Below are positions 1-11,373 of a stretch of 32,275 nucleotides of DNA, piece by piece (positions within the stretch are counted from its first letter, which is position 1; every line of letters starts with the position of its first letter). The notes below the pieces were generated by a model, which worked only from the letters and a program-made list of their open reading frames with translations, made no database searches and was not told where the DNA came from. The stretch comes from Calocera cornea HHB12733 (Eukaryota; Basidiomycota; Dacrymycetes; Dacrymycetales; Dacrymycetaceae). Position numbers and translations under genes: made by a program. The DNA lies in assembly GCA_001632435.1 (NCBI GenBank), contig KV424000.1, positions 2,972-35,246 on the forward strand, given 5' to 3'.

Positions 1-240
1 GACCAGGGGGATGTACGACCAAAGGGGACCACCGATGTCTTGCTGGTAAGAATAACACCCCGCGTCACCCACGGTGGGCAGCACAGACAGGCAGAGTTAG
101 AAGAGAAGCAGTCCGGAGCAGGGCTCACAACCTGTTAGAGGTATGAGGCACAAATGAAGATTGGGATTAGGCAGGCTGCACAATTTTCGCTCTGTGTCGC
201 GTCCCTAGCTTACATAAGCTGGATCTGTACAGTACCTAGT

Positions 241-261
241 GAGGCGCGCGACGCGCGCCTC
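241..261. repeat. GC-rich 21-base palindrome
   Basis: Two 10-base arms (GAGGCGCGCG and CGCGCGCCTC) are exact reverse complements around one central A. It could form a hairpin or be a binding site. No gene is attached to it, so its role is unknown. Confidence 0.5.
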
Positions 262-1354
262 TCCTACTTCGCATGCCAACACACTGCTCCCACGCAACCT
301 CCACATGTGGGGCGGAATTAAGCAATCACCTGACATCATCACCTGTCCCACCGAACTGTCCAAACGGACTCACTACATCTTCCTCGCGTACTTGGTCTCT
401 CTCAATCCCCATGAGGACAGATGGGTCTGACTGGTAGCTAGCTGTCTTCATGAGCTGAGGTGCCCTGAAATCTTATCACAAACTATGGTAGGCGAGGCCC
501 GGAAGCTCACCGTCATCACGCCCGGAACCTGCCAAAGATGGTCGCACTGTCAACGTGACCGGACTGTCGCGATGCCCAGACCGGCCGCTGCCCCATACGG
601 GACACTTCCCGTCCTCGAGAAGGTGTTATGTTAACCTTCCGGCAAGGCAATCTTCGACTGGTCTCCTTTCTCGGCAGGAATGTTGATCCATCTCAACTCC
701 GAACCCTCGGGCCGTCTACACTCCCGCCCGGTCTGCTCCCTCGGAACAGACGCGCGCGCCGTCACCCCGCGAATCGGACTGAATAGCGCGCCCAAGCGCC
801 TGTCAGGCAGGTGTCTCTCAACCCGGCGCGGGAGAGGCATCAATTCCTGCCTGGGCACTGCGGACCCTTTGACGAGCTTGGCCATCGCCCAGTAGTGTCG
901 TGTCGTGTCGTCCACCCTCCGCCCGGAGCGCGCGTTCCGCGGCCCAGGGGGCCAGGTCCGGTGCCTGAGCACGCGCCGCGGTGACCGGTGAGCAGATGGC
1001 AACTTTATTATAAACTGAATGCATCGTCGACCGAGCACCGAGCACCGTATGTAGCGCTTCGACATGACATGAGCGCGGTGGATGGTATGCACGGGCGATG
1101 GATCCGGAGGCCGGAAGGGCCACGGACGTCGGAACCCCGTGGTGGGACGGGCGATCGATTCTGGTGGGGACCCCGCACTACGCCTGGGCGAAGCAAATGA
1201 ATCCTAGTAAGTTAGGGTTCATTGGTCAGGCACGCGCGAGTCATTTACCGTCCCTCCTCCCCGGCGACGCAATTGCGTCGTGCGATGATGGAGTTGAGTT
1301 GGTTTCCGGCTCCGCCCTGCTCCACCAGTCTTGTGCTCGGACATTGATTCTACC

Positions 1355-1384
1355 GAGCCTCGAGCCTCGAGCCTCGAGCCTCGA
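1355..1384. repeat. Short tandem repeat, (GAGCCTC)4
   Basis: Four exact head-to-tail copies of the 7-base unit GAGCCTC run from 1355 to 1382, followed by GA. It is a small microsatellite-like tract in non-coding DNA. Confidence 0.7.
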
Positions 1385-1696
1385 ATAGAGTAGGCAGTCA
1401 GTCCACAGCGAGATGTTTGTCCCAAAGTAGTGCATTGCGCCTTCCCCAGCTAGGTGTTACAAACAACAACGGCATGTACACGATGGTTACACGTGTAAGT
1501 AGTACGACAGGAATTCATGAGAAGGAAGATGTGTGTTGATGTGTTGATGTACAAATGCGACGAAGGCCCCCCCCTAGTCCCTCACTCCGAACATTCCAGA
1601 AGTCCGTGATAAATCATAACCGCGTCCCCGTCCGTCTCCGGGGCTCCCAGCAACCCACAAGGGAAAGAGAGAGCAAGCAAGGAGAGAAGGCCGCCG

Positions 1697-3668
1697 TTAT
1701 GAGATTGGCGCAGAGGGCGCCACAGCCTTCTCCGGATCTGCGAGCGCCCGCCGGCCAGGGATGACCAGGTCGCTGATGGCCCTCCCGAGGGGCGGGCGCC
1801 GCTCGCGCCTCTCCTCTGCCCCGTCCGCGGCCGCGACAGGGCCAGGCCGTGGTGCGCCACTGGCCGTCCCCGCCCTCGCTCTCAGTCGATGTACGAGCGC
1901 TGCGAAGCCCTTTCTGGGGGCTTCGGAGAGCTCGACGTCCGCTGTGCCTGCTGCTGGGCGGGGCGGCGAGCGCGAGGAGGACGAGTCGTAGGACGACACG
2001 GAGATGTCGAGCCTTGGGAGCGAGAGGTCCGACGCGCCCTTCTTCTCGTCGAGCGGGGGCGAGCCCGCCCCTCCTCCAACGCTGTTGTACGCCAGCTCCG
2101 GCAGGGGGAGCGCGCTGAGGGACGCCAAGCTGTCTGATGTGCCGGCGAGGCGGGCGCGCGCGAGTGCGCGCCGCTCCCGCGCCAGGCGGCGCTCGGCGAC
2201 GATGACCGGGTAGGCGAGGGACATCTTCCAGTATATCCAGAGGGCCGCGAAAATTGTCACCAAGACAGTGATGAGGATGACTACTGCGGAGACGGCCTGG
2301 TTCTTGGGGGACATGTGCCCGTCGGCTGACTGCAGCAGGGCCACTTGTATGCACCGTCAGCTTCCGTCCATCGCACAGGTTAGTGGAGGGAACGCACCTC
2401 CCAGGTAAACCGTGACCATCTGCTTAGGCATGCTGAGCGCTGCCGCCGCCGTGAACGTGAGGAAGCTCATCCCGCACGTGGAGAACACGGCCGTGGTCAA
2501 GTGCCCGGGGACGGCCGACAGCCGCGTCACGACGGCGATGACGAAGCCGCCCTCGCGGACGATGCGGGCGAGGCACGCGTAGCGCAGGTTTGTGCGCTCC
2601 GTTTTGTGGCCCTTTGGTCCGAGGAGATAGCGGAACGCGCTGTTTGGCCAGCGGGTCAGTATATGCGCGGGAAAGGGGAGGGATGAGGGCGCACTAGAAG
2701 TTGCCGATCTCGCCCAGGACTGAGCCCACGGAGACGATTATGAACCCCAGGCCGAAGCCCCACACGAGGCCGACGAGGACGGCGATGATCTCGTGCCCGA
2801 AGAGCGGGGGGAAGGAGATGATGAACAGGATCACGATGGGGATCATCCATCCTGCTGGCATGCTGCGTCCTGGGTCAGTATATGCGGGGGCGGAGGGGGA
2901 TGGGGGGACGTACTGTCCCAGCGCTGTGATCCAGGGCCGGCAGAGGTCCACGAGGGGCTTGTGCTCGATGGCGATGGGCACGGAGGTAGCGATGAGGAAG
3001 AAGAGGACGGCGTACTTTGGCCAGTGGCACCACTGGCAGTAGGTTCTCCAGTTCCTCAGCGCGCGCCAGTCGATCAGCGGCTCGTCCAGGTCCACGCTGT
3101 CCAGGTCGTCCGCGTCGGGCGAGGGGGCGAGGAGGTCCGCCTTCTCCTGCTCGTGCAGGGCAGGGACGGTCAGCCGGTCGTGCGGCTGGCCGGGGGCCGA
3201 CTCCTGCACGGCAAGGAGGGAGGACGGGGCCGAGAGGGCGTCTGGGGGCGTTGCGGGGTGCGGGAGGAGCGTGCGGGTCGAGGAGAGGGAGAGGGAGGAC
3301 GGGTCGGCGATGTCCTGCAGGTCCCGGTCGAGGTCGGCCGGGGGGAGGGAGAAGACGCTCGGGAGGGAGAGGGTCGACGCTGCTGCGGGGTCGACGTGGG
3401 ATAGTGAGGGTGTGCGCGGGCGGGAGACGACCAGCTCTCCGGGGGAGAAGTAGCCCGGGGTGGGCGCGCACAGGGAGATGGTCGGCGTTGGCGTCGGGAG
3501 GGGGAGGAGGGAGCTGGTCGACGAGCTGGAGGGCGCGGCGTAGGCGTAGGGCGAGAATGCGGACATGCTCCGCCTGCTCGGGGCCTGTGGTTGTGGGAGG
3601 GGGAACGGGGGGAGCGCGTCGAGCGGGGAGCCCATGCTCGCCCGTCGCTGCGAGCGCTGCGCGGCCAT
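1697..3668 (-). CDS. Tvp38/TMEM64-family (SNARE-associated Golgi) membrane protein
   Basis: Four exons: 3668-2914, 2862-2695, 2639-2398 and 2343-1697, giving 603 residues. The introns of 51, 55 and 54 bp start GTACGT, GTGCGC and GTGCGT. The first two end in CAG; the third ends in AAG. Order: a Ser/Pro-rich N-terminal tail of about 210 residues, a hydrophobic segment near residues 218-240, then the SNARE-assoc/DedA-type core. The core has the Gly-rich run GLVWGFGLG, a VLGEIGN step and the family-like TRLSAVPGH. A last membrane helix lies near residues 405-427, followed by a basic, Ser-rich cytosolic tail of about 175 residues. Yeast Tvp38 is a Golgi membrane protein of about 340 residues, so both tails are long extensions. 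I start at the first ATG (3668); the frame is open to a TTG at 3728. Family assignment rests on the core only. Confidence 0.85.
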
Positions 3669-6169
3669 CGCCAGAGGGATCGGTGGTCGCTGTCCTGCTT
3701 CAAGTGTGCGCTGGGTGCGGTTGCGCAAGTGGAGCGTTTTGTGCTTTGCTTTGCTTGCTCGGTGTGTGTGGCCCAGCAGATGCGGAAATTGGCCAGCGTC
3801 AACGCTCCCTGAGACAGGAATGAATGCGCTTGGAGGGGGCGGGCAGGCACTGGTGCGTTCTGTAGCAGATGTCGCGCCGGTCCGTGGCTTCTTGTACTGC
3901 CGCAGTGTTGTGGGCGGCCGGCGAGTGGGCGGGAAGAGGGGGGACTCAGCGCGGTGTCGGGGATGGTCGAGAGGGGGATGAGGATCAGGGGGGAAGCTGG
4001 GAGGGGGTCAGAAGATGAGGAGGGGCCAAGGGTGTATATACTTTGTTGCCTTTCGTAGCCCACTGGCAGGGCATCATTGGGAGCTGGGGCGGAGACAGGC
4101 CGCTCCGCGCTAGCCGGGCGGGCGGCCAGAGCTCTGGTGGCGAGCAACAAGAGGCCATTCGCACGCCGCCCAGCACCCACCGCCGCAGAGCCTATCCTCT
4201 GGTTGACCGCTCCCAGCCTCAGCAGTAGTGGGCCCTAGGTCGGGACCCCAGCTCAGAACCAGAACCGCATGCAGGCAACTGGCCGCAAATTAATGCGCTC
4301 CCGCCCGCGCCACAGGGTCCTCCACGCACAAGGTCTCACTGCCCCCACACACCCGGCACCCTATCGACTGCACCGGCGGACCGCTTCTCCCCCTCGACTC
4401 TGGGGCTCGTAGACAGGCGCACTGCCCAGCACTTGAACACTCAGCACTACTGTTAACCCGACGACGGGCACAAGCACAAAACACAAGGACCCAGATTGTC
4501 CCAGCCAAGATCTGCATTTCCGAGCACAGCGCCGCCACACATCACCGTGATCGTCGTCAGCCGCCCAGGTCCGTCCCCCATGTGGGGCGGAGCAAGAAGC
4601 ACCAAAGCGAGGCGTCGCATCGCATCATCCTCTCATCACATCACCCTCTTGCTCCCGCACCGCACACCCCCGCACGTTCGTGCCTCTTCCCGACTTTGCG
4701 CGCTCCCTCCCTATTCCTCCCTTGCCCGACACGCGGATTAAGAAAATAAATCACCTATGAGGGAAGAGCGCAATGCATTTCCGGTCTTCTACGGGTGCGC
4801 CCCTTGACAGCATAGCGGACAGCTGCTGAGGCGCGGTCCGGTTCATGCTAGGTTCTGCTTTGTTGTGAAGCAGCAAGGCGATCGGTGCCTGCACCCTCAC
4901 GCGCGACCTGCCCCCCAGGCACCCAACCCTCTGGAGCACCCTCCTGCCAAACCGTCTCAGGACCCTGTCCATTGCCGAGCCCCCCCCGTCCTCCGCGCCA
5001 ATCGCAGGGCGAGGCTCGCATTACCTAAGCTATTGGCAAAGCGCGTCAGCGGCCTTCTCCACCTTCCGTCTTCGGCGGTGTTCCGGCGCGACGAGTCACA
5101 GGACCCTCGCCTCCTTCGCCGCGCCCTCGCGCACACACTGGCAAGTGTCTGGCTTTCGGTGCACAGTGCACAAGTACTCAACATGGTGTGCTCGTGAATC
5201 CGTGCTATAAAATGAAGTTCATGCCCTGCTCGGCCCAGCGCAGCGCAGCGCCACCGGCGGTCTCTGCGCTTCTTTTACCCGAACGAAGCCTGTTCCGCCG
5301 ACAGGAGCGGCCTCCCACGCACGCACGTGCTGTCTTTCCCCGCAAGCCACTGCTGTGCGGTTGTGCGCTGTGCGTCAATTTTTTCGAGATCTTCCTGCTT
5401 CACCTTCACCTCGAGCGCCTGCAGCATTGGAGAGTGAGCGGTCTCCTATTGCTTTGTGAGAACGTTCTCGTTTGCACTTGCCGATGATCTCTGAGAGGAG
5501 AAGGAGTGCAAGCCAGCTTTTGGCTCGGACTGCAGCCCCGCGCTCAGGAAGGTTCAGCGGACTGAACGTGCCACCCCTCTCCTAGCTCACCTCCGGATAT
5601 CGATTCGAAGAGAATGCAGAGTTCCTTCTCGCCGACGGGAGATAGCGAAGTACCGTGTGCACGTTGGGCGCTCGGGTTCTCATAGGGGCCAATGGAGGAA
5701 CGTGCTGCCTTCTACTCCTGAGCGGGAGAACGTGCTGCTCTCTCGTCCTGTAGTGCAGCGGGATGCTGGCCCGCCGTCTGTGGTGCTGTACTGTACTACA
5801 CATCATAAGCCCGTACCCTTTTCAGCAAAGGACTCTCGCGGCACCTCTTGACTGGCGCGCTGAGTCCTGCGCCAACCTCTTACCTACATCGGGCCAAGAC
5901 ACTACTGTACGACGGACGGGAATACCGTTGCTGCTTGCATCCTGCAGGACTGTTCGGGCTTACCAAGATGCCGTTCTCGAAGCCGCGAAGCGCGCCTCGT
6001 GTCCGCAGCGTGTTCCCGAAGAAGACGCGCCAACACCGGGCACAGTCACGCACCTTGTTCTCGCCTTTCATCACCCCCTACCGCTACCGCTCCAGTGTGG
6101 CAGCCAAACGCCCCGGCCCCCATGTGGAATCCTAGCACGACAAGGGTGCGACCCTCTGCTCATGAACGA
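3669..6169. other. Long intergenic region without a supportable gene
   Basis: About 2.5 kb separate the start of the Tvp38-family gene from the broken F-box-like gene. The part next to 3668 is the promoter and leader of the minus-strand gene. The rest is GC-rich with short overlapping frames on both strands and no recognisable motif. It holds an AATAAA at 4745-4750 with no gene ending nearby, a short CAGCG-type repeat near 5235-5252, and an imperfect direct repeat containing AACGTGCTGC at about 5699 and 5730. A spliced gene with short exons, or a non-coding RNA, cannot be excluded. Confidence 0.55.
4034..4041 (-). promoter_or_regulatory. Possible TATA element for the Tvp38-family gene
   Basis: GTATATAC stands alone in GC-rich DNA about 365 bases upstream of the start at 3668. 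The distance would mean a long leader, so this is only a candidate. The sequence is palindromic and could serve either strand. Confidence 0.3.
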
Positions 6170-7688
6170 ATGACCGAGCATACGTGGGGGATTGTGTTGG
6201 AGAAGATCGCGGATGTGGAGAAGTCGCCGCGCCTGGTCTTGGGGATGATGCTGGTGTGCAAGTCGTGAAAGGTGAGTTCCATCTTTTTCGCCAGTAGGAA
6301 GGTGTTGTGCTTAACGCCGAGTAATGTGAAGAACATCGCTGAGCACTTCTCTATCGGCATTTGGTATTTTCTTTTGAGGAGGAAGTCAACCAACTCCACC
6401 GCCATCTGGTGTCGTGTGCATTGCGTGGCTCATACCCCGCCAAAGCAACGCGGACATACAACCTTGCCTATCAGACCGTGATGCCAATGGTAATGGCTTC
6501 GCGAACATTCTCCTCTATACCACCAATCTGCAAGTTCTTTCAAGCGCTTTTCAGCATAGAAGAGGCAACTGACTCGTCCTCGAAATCCTTGGGAAAATAT
6601 GCAGCGCGTCCCTCCAATCGCTTGACATCGAAATCGATCGAGATGGTCCCGATATTCAGATTGCACTTCTCGACAAGCTCAGGGCGTTGACACAACTTGT
6701 CGTCAGGATAGTCGAGTTTGATCACCGGGCTTTTCCGCTGGAGGAGCGGCACACCTTCATTCCTTTCGACATCCAAACCTCTCCTCCGCCTTACAATCCA
6801 CGGTGGCCGCGGTCAGTACGCCAACCTTTATCTCAACTTCATCTGCCGAGGTCACTTTCCCGCCCTACGGATCTTATCGCTTGACTTTCGAACTCTGGGC
6901 GAGATGACTGTCGGTGTCAGGAGCACGCTCTCCAATCTGTTGTCACCATTGTTCCAGAGCCACGGTTCTGAGCTTCCAAAGATCTCTGTCAGCATTGTCG
7001 ATTCAAACGCTTCTCTCCGCCTTCTCGTGCCGTTTCTGCTCATTCTCGCCAGTATACACACCCTGCGCATTGGCGAGAAGTCTCCGCAGGAAGTGGCCGG
7101 GCTTTTGCCGCGCAGTGTCGTGGAGTTACAGCTCGAAACGAACTTCCGCTGGCCAGAAGAAATACAAAAGCTTGTCGACTGCAACGAGCGATTCCATGGG
7201 CCAAGATACTCTTGAAGGCGCAGTCACATCGATGCTTCTTCCCCTTTACCAAAGCCACGGGTGCATCGCGACGCGCTTCGCCCTCCGTGCCCCCGAGGCC
7301 CGTGATGCTGCCCGACTGCTCTTTCCCCTGCTAAACTGCGTGGAGGTGATCGACCTGCTACTAGCTGAGTACCTTTCCGGATGATGTGGCCGAGTACCTT
7401 CCCGCAAGCGTTCGAGTGCTCCGGATGGAATTGCATTTGGGAAACGTAACAGACACACAACAGATGCTCAGCTGCCTTCAAAATCTGGCGATGAAAGATA
7501 TGTCCAAGCATTCTCTCGTCGCGGTGGAGCTGGCCTCGAGGACGTATCCATTTCTGTGGAGGACGTTCGCCGCCAGCCACAATAACCTGGCAGGACTGTT
7601 GTTCACGCTCGCATTTGAGCTAGCCGAGCAAGGTGTTGAGCTCCGAGATGATGACGGGAAGTGGATAATGCAGAGGGACGCGGATTGA
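6170..7688 (+). pseudogene. Broken F-box/leucine-rich gene, apparent chimera of two copies
   Basis: This is a decayed relative of the genes at 9574-10800 and 11374-12631. The first exon reads MTEHTWGIVLEKI and keeps VCKS, but the Trp of the conserved VCKxWK is TGA (6266-6268). An intron at the family position follows (6272-6331, GTGAGT donor). The second exon begins NIAEHFS, matching NLAEPLL in the paralog. Similarity then hops between frames near 6365-6380, 6560-6610 and 6770, so no single frame spans it. A block matching the paralogs' LLFPLL region occurs twice, at about 6940-7075 and again at about 7215-7365. After the second copy, the C-terminal part ending in DDDGKWIMQ follows in yet another frame. 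This points to two truncated copies joined together. F-box proteins usually bring substrates to SCF ubiquitin ligases; this copy cannot make a full protein as read. Confidence 0.75.
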
Positions 7689-8100
7689 TCGCTAGAGAAG
7701 ACTCGTAGAATGTTATCCAATCCTGGTTGGTTCGTCATCAATATGATTGAGAACAATTTTCGGTGCTACAGTACCAGTGCACATCAATTATTTCATTTCC
7801 TCCTTGATAGATGTGAGCTACGCACTTGGAAGGCTGCGTATCTTCTGGGTCTCAAATGCAAAGTGCCAGCGCGGGTTGGCAAATGGTGGGAAATTGGACA
7901 GGGTCGGCCGATCGGCCCGGTGCCGGAGGGGACGCGGGGAAAGAAGCGCGCGTGTGGACTGTGGTCCCGCCCAGCGGAGACGACAGCTTGGCGTGGGGTA
8001 TATATACTCTCTCGTCCCATTACTGCACCGAGCGACCAGCTTGCATTCTGAACAATCCCTCTATCCATTCTTATCTTCATATTGTGCTTTTACAGAAGAT
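7689..8100 (+). promoter_or_regulatory. Promoter region of the hydroxyacid dehydrogenase gene
   Basis: No gene lies here. A TATA box TATATATA sits at 7999-8006, 95 bases before the ATG, which is a normal fungal spacing. Upstream is a 12-base palindrome GGCCGATCGGCC at 7906-7917 in a GC-rich stretch, a possible factor site. The region between TATA and ATG is pyrimidine-rich. Confidence 0.7.
7999..8006 (+). promoter_or_regulatory. TATA box of the hydroxyacid dehydrogenase gene
   Basis: TATATATA stands in GC-rich DNA 95 bases upstream of the ATG at 8101, a typical distance for a focused fungal promoter. Confidence 0.7.
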
Positions 8101-9247
8101 ATGTCACGACCGAAGATCCTCGTCTCTGGTATGTCCCCAATTCATGACTCCTAGCGCCACTCATATCTCGCATTTGCGCAGGACACATCGCCTGGGCGAA
8201 CAAGGAGATCTACGACCTCCTGCAGCCCTTCGGAGACATCGTTTGGCTCGACTCGCCCACCCGAGACCATTTCCGCACCGTCTTTCTTCCCCAGCACCAG
8301 GGTATTGTCGGCATCTACAGGCACAACAGTAGCGCGGACCACATCGGCGTGTACGACAAGGAGCTCGTGGACATGCTCCCCAGCTCGGTCAAGTTCATCG
8401 CGCATAATGGGGCGGGGTACGATCAGATAGATGTCGCGGCATGCAAGGCTAGGGGTGCGTCTCCTGTTCCTATTATCAATGTACAGAGAGTTAACACAAA
8501 CCAGGTATCCAAGTGTCCAACACCCCTGGCGCCGTCGACACCGCAACAGCGACGACCGGGCTGCACTTGCTCATCTCCTGCTTCCGCCAATTCACCAAAG
8601 CGGAGATGAACGCGCGTGCACACAAGTGGAAGGCGGGCCTGCCTCCCGCGCACGACCCGGACGGCAAGGTGCTCGGCATCGTTGGTCTTGGCGGGATCGG
8701 CACTGTGCTCGCGCAGCGCTGCAAGGACAGCTTTGGCATGAAGGTTATCTATCACAACCCGCGTCCAAGGGCGGGCGCACCCGAGTGGGCGGAGTACAAG
8801 CCGACTCTCGAGCAGCTACTGAGGGAGAGCGACTGCGTGTCGCTGCATTGCCCACTGAGGGAAGAGACGAGGGGATTGATCGGGGCGACGCAATTTGAGC
8901 AGATGAAGCCGGGTGCGATTCTGGTCAATACGGCGCGTGGAGCTGTGGTGGATGAGAAGGCGATGATTGATGCACTCAAGTCTGGCAAGGTACGCCGCAT
9001 CTGCTCCCTTCTTCCCGCTACCTGAAGGCTGATCCGTCTGTGTCTGTGGCAGCTGTACGCCGCCGGCTTGGACGTCTACCCCGACGAGCCGCGCATCACC
9101 GAGGAGCTGTTCAGCTTCCCCAACGTCACCCTCCTCCCGCACATGGGCACGGAGACGGAGGAGAGCCAGAAGTCGATGGAGGTCGCGGCGATGATGTGCC
9201 TCGTGAAGGGGTTCCAGACGGGCGAGATTGGGAATCGGGTTGCGTGA
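8101..9247 (+). CDS. D-isomer-specific 2-hydroxyacid dehydrogenase (glyoxylate/hydroxypyruvate reductase-like)
   Basis: Four exons: 8101-8128, 8182-8454, 8505-8989 and 9053-9247, giving 326 residues. The introns of 53, 50 and 63 bp all run GT to CAG. The enzyme would reduce a 2-keto acid to the D-2-hydroxy acid with NAD(P)H. The nucleotide-binding loop GLGGIG is at residues 161-166. The catalytic set is complete: Arg245 in NTARG, Glu274 in YPDEP and His292 in LLPHMG. Length is normal for the GOR1/GRHPR-like group (about 320-350). No N-terminal targeting signal is seen, so it is probably cytosolic. A TATA box at 7999-8006 supports this start. The exact substrate (glyoxylate, hydroxypyruvate or another keto acid) cannot be told from sequence. 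It lies between the broken F-box-like copy and its two intact relatives, with no functional link visible. Confidence 0.93.
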
Positions 9248-9573
9248 GCAGGTGGGGTAGGCTTGAAATGTGACGGTGAGTGAGGAAAGGACGAAGGAGA
9301 AATGGGTGGATGACTGAGGATGGGTGGTGGTTGAGGCCGGCGGATAGGTCAAATCACAAGAACGCACCGTAGAATATCAAATGCAATCAGGCTAAGACCG
9401 ACGGCATGCAATCCGATGACATCAAAAGGAGAGTGTTCAGCGTACCAGCAAAGGGCGCAAGTTGTTTATATAATGACCTCAAATTCGGAGAAAGAGAGAG
9501 TATGCATCAGCGAGCATGACCCGTCCTTGGTAGAACAGCACCTGCTCATTGCATGCAACCGTATCGATGAACT
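9248..9573. other. Convergent 3' intergenic region
   Basis: About 330 bases separate the stop of the plus-strand dehydrogenase from the stop of the minus-strand F-box-like gene, so both 3' ends and their polyadenylation signals must lie here. I see no further gene. Confidence 0.6.
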
Positions 9574-10800
9574 TCACGCTGGTGACACTTCTTCTTCATA
9601 CTGCCCAATCCACTTGCCAGCCTCGTCCTTCAGCAGAATGTTCTTCGCAGCGAGCCACACAGACAGCGGCATCAAATCGCCGGCCATGTTCGGATGTGTA
9701 ACCCCAAGTGTCCACCACTCGAACCGATAGGTAGTCTCGGAGGTCAGCTGAAGAGAAAGACGCTTTCTGCGCTGTTCGCCCAGGGACAGCTCTACAAGAA
9801 GCCCAACAAGGGCCGGCGTTCGTTCATCCGAGCTGAAATCGACACCTAAGAGTAGCTCCTCGGTGCTTGCCGGTAGATGTTCAAAAAAACCCTGGGGAGG
9901 CCTTCCGATTGGAAACCTCACGGTGCGAACGGTGGTGAGAAGAGGGAATAATAGTGAAGGTGCGTTGTCAGCGTGTGGGATTCGTGCGGTGAATCGCGCG
10001 ATTTGGGAGCCAACCTTGGTGAAGAGCGATAGTAGTGCTTCGGCAGGTGTTGTGCCGACGTCCGGCGGCCCGAGCCAAGGAAGATCGAGTGCAAGGCACG
10101 TCAATGATGGAAATGAGCCCTTGGAAACGAAATCGAAGAAGGCAGACAGCGCTTCTTTGCTCGGGCTTCTCAGCAACAAGATCTCGAGGTGCTGAAGGTT
10201 CCAGGCTTGATCGCCGATAAACTGGAAGAACGCGGAATTGCGGCCCAGTTCTGAAACACAAATGTGCAGTCGCCGCAGTACACGAAAGCGGGAAACAAGA
10301 GCTGCTTGGAGTGCTCCCTCGGCTCCATCTCCCCCGATCTGTACTTCCAGATCCTTCAGGCTTGGACCGCAAACTTGCGCCAGCATTTCGAAAGTTCCGG
10401 TTCCAAGTTTAGTATGAGGAGCATGGAAGACCAGAAGATGAGGCATATAATGCAGCATCCGATCAATGACTGGGTGAGGGCCATCGGGGCATGTATGCGA
10501 GAAGGCAAGGGAGCGTGTCCTTGCTCCTGGGAATTGATCTCGAAGTGCTTTCAGCATCAGGCTCCGATGGCACCTCGTGATGGCCGTCGCGCTACTGAAG
10601 CTGAGGTATTGGTAGAGAAGCGGCTCAGCAAGATTCTAGGTTAGAGTATGATTCAGTGGATCCAGTGGGCGGCTGCAAAAAAGGAACGGGGGACTTGCCT
10701 TCCACGTCTTACACACGCACATCAGTGGGATGATGGCTGATGGTCGCCGCTCTTTATCCATGATCGTCTCAAAGATGTAAAGCCATACATCCTCCTTCAT
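9574..10800 (-). CDS. F-box/leucine-rich-like protein, paralog 2
   Basis: Two exons, 10800-10699 and 10635-9574, giving 387 residues. The intron (10636-10698, 63 bp) has a GC donor, GCAAGT, with a CTAAC branch site just before the TAG acceptor. The first exon holds an F-box-like segment: MKEDVWLYIF, then VCKTWK at its end, continuing over the splice as NLAEPLLYQYL. The rest shows irregular leucine-rich strands, for example LRRLHICVSEL, LLLRSPSKEAL and LALDLPWLGPP. The C-terminal block, with WWTLG and LLKDEAGKWIGQ, is shared with the paralog at 11374-12631. Basidiomycetes carry many such proteins, presumed SCF ubiquitin-ligase adaptors; the target is unknown. ATG 10800 matches the paralogs best. 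The frame stays open upstream to 11145 with another ATG at 10833, so a longer N-terminus is possible. Confidence 0.8.
10636..10698 (-). other. GC-AG intron in F-box-like paralog 2
   Basis: The exon ends TGGAAG and the intron begins GCAAGT, which is the GTAAGT consensus with T replaced by C at the second base. It ends CTAACCTAG. Splicing here joins WK to NLAEPLL and keeps the frame that aligns with the other copies. Confidence 0.75.
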
Positions 10801-11373
10801 GTCCCTGCAGACGGAAGCTCTCACTCTTGACATGTAGCTGTAGCAGAGGTGAGGAGCAATGTTAGAGGAGGGACAGCTCTCCACGGCGGCTACGAACATC
10901 GCCAGGGCTTGGCCGCGTGGTGTCCACGAGGCGAGCCTTGAATGACCGATGGAATCCGATTGCCAATGCCCCTCGAGGTCGCTTAGCGATTCAAACGACA
11001 CTTGCGAGTATTTTACATTTGTATCATTACGAAATACTACCTCGCCCATAGTGGTTACCTCTCCATTATGCAAACGAATAGTGACCGAGCACGCTTTTCC
11101 CCCGCGATATCCTTCCGGGCCGGGCCGACCAACCGATCCTGTCAATGTCTAGCCATCATTACCTAAAGCTAATTGACATTCTGGATTCTGGATGCATAAC
11201 GGTGTACTCATTATTTTTGAGTCTGCCTCGCCACAAACAAGTTGTCGAAATAGGATGCTCAAGAGATCAACCTGCGGGTTATATCAACAACGGCAACTGT
11301 ACATAGATACTACAAGCAAACTGATTTTAAGCCGCCTAGAAAAGGAAACCGCTACCCATTCCCGGAGCTGTGG
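10801..11373. other. Intergenic region between the two F-box-like paralogs
   Basis: This is upstream of one minus-strand gene and downstream of the next. An open minus frame covers most of 10801-11145 and joins the first exon of paralog 2, but its protein shows no family feature and the paralogs have no matching extension. I treat it as leader or promoter. Confidence 0.5.

Larger units (their letters stand above)
1..1696. other. Intergenic, downstream of the Tvp38-family gene
   Basis: I find no supportable gene here. Open frames on both strands are short, overlap one another and match no family I recognise. Small sequence features are a near-perfect 21-base palindrome at 241-261, a GTCGT-type short repeat near 896-911, four tandem copies of GAGCCTC at 1355-1382, and a 12-base palindrome TTACACGTGTAA at 1487-1498 with a central CACGTG. 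The right part is probably the 3' flank of the minus-strand gene ending at 1697. Confidence 0.6.

Noticed and set aside
631..1123. Minus-strand open frames of 101-153 residues near the left end
   Set aside because: They overlap in different frames, show no family motif and lie in GC-rich repeats-containing DNA; nothing supports a gene.
2694..3728. A Tvp38-family start at 3728
   Set aside because: The codon there is TTG. The first ATG in the frame is at 3668.
10801..11145. N-terminal extension or separate gene upstream of F-box-like paralog 2
   Set aside because: The frame is open, but the paralogs have no counterpart and the F-box-like segment begins naturally at ATG 10800.
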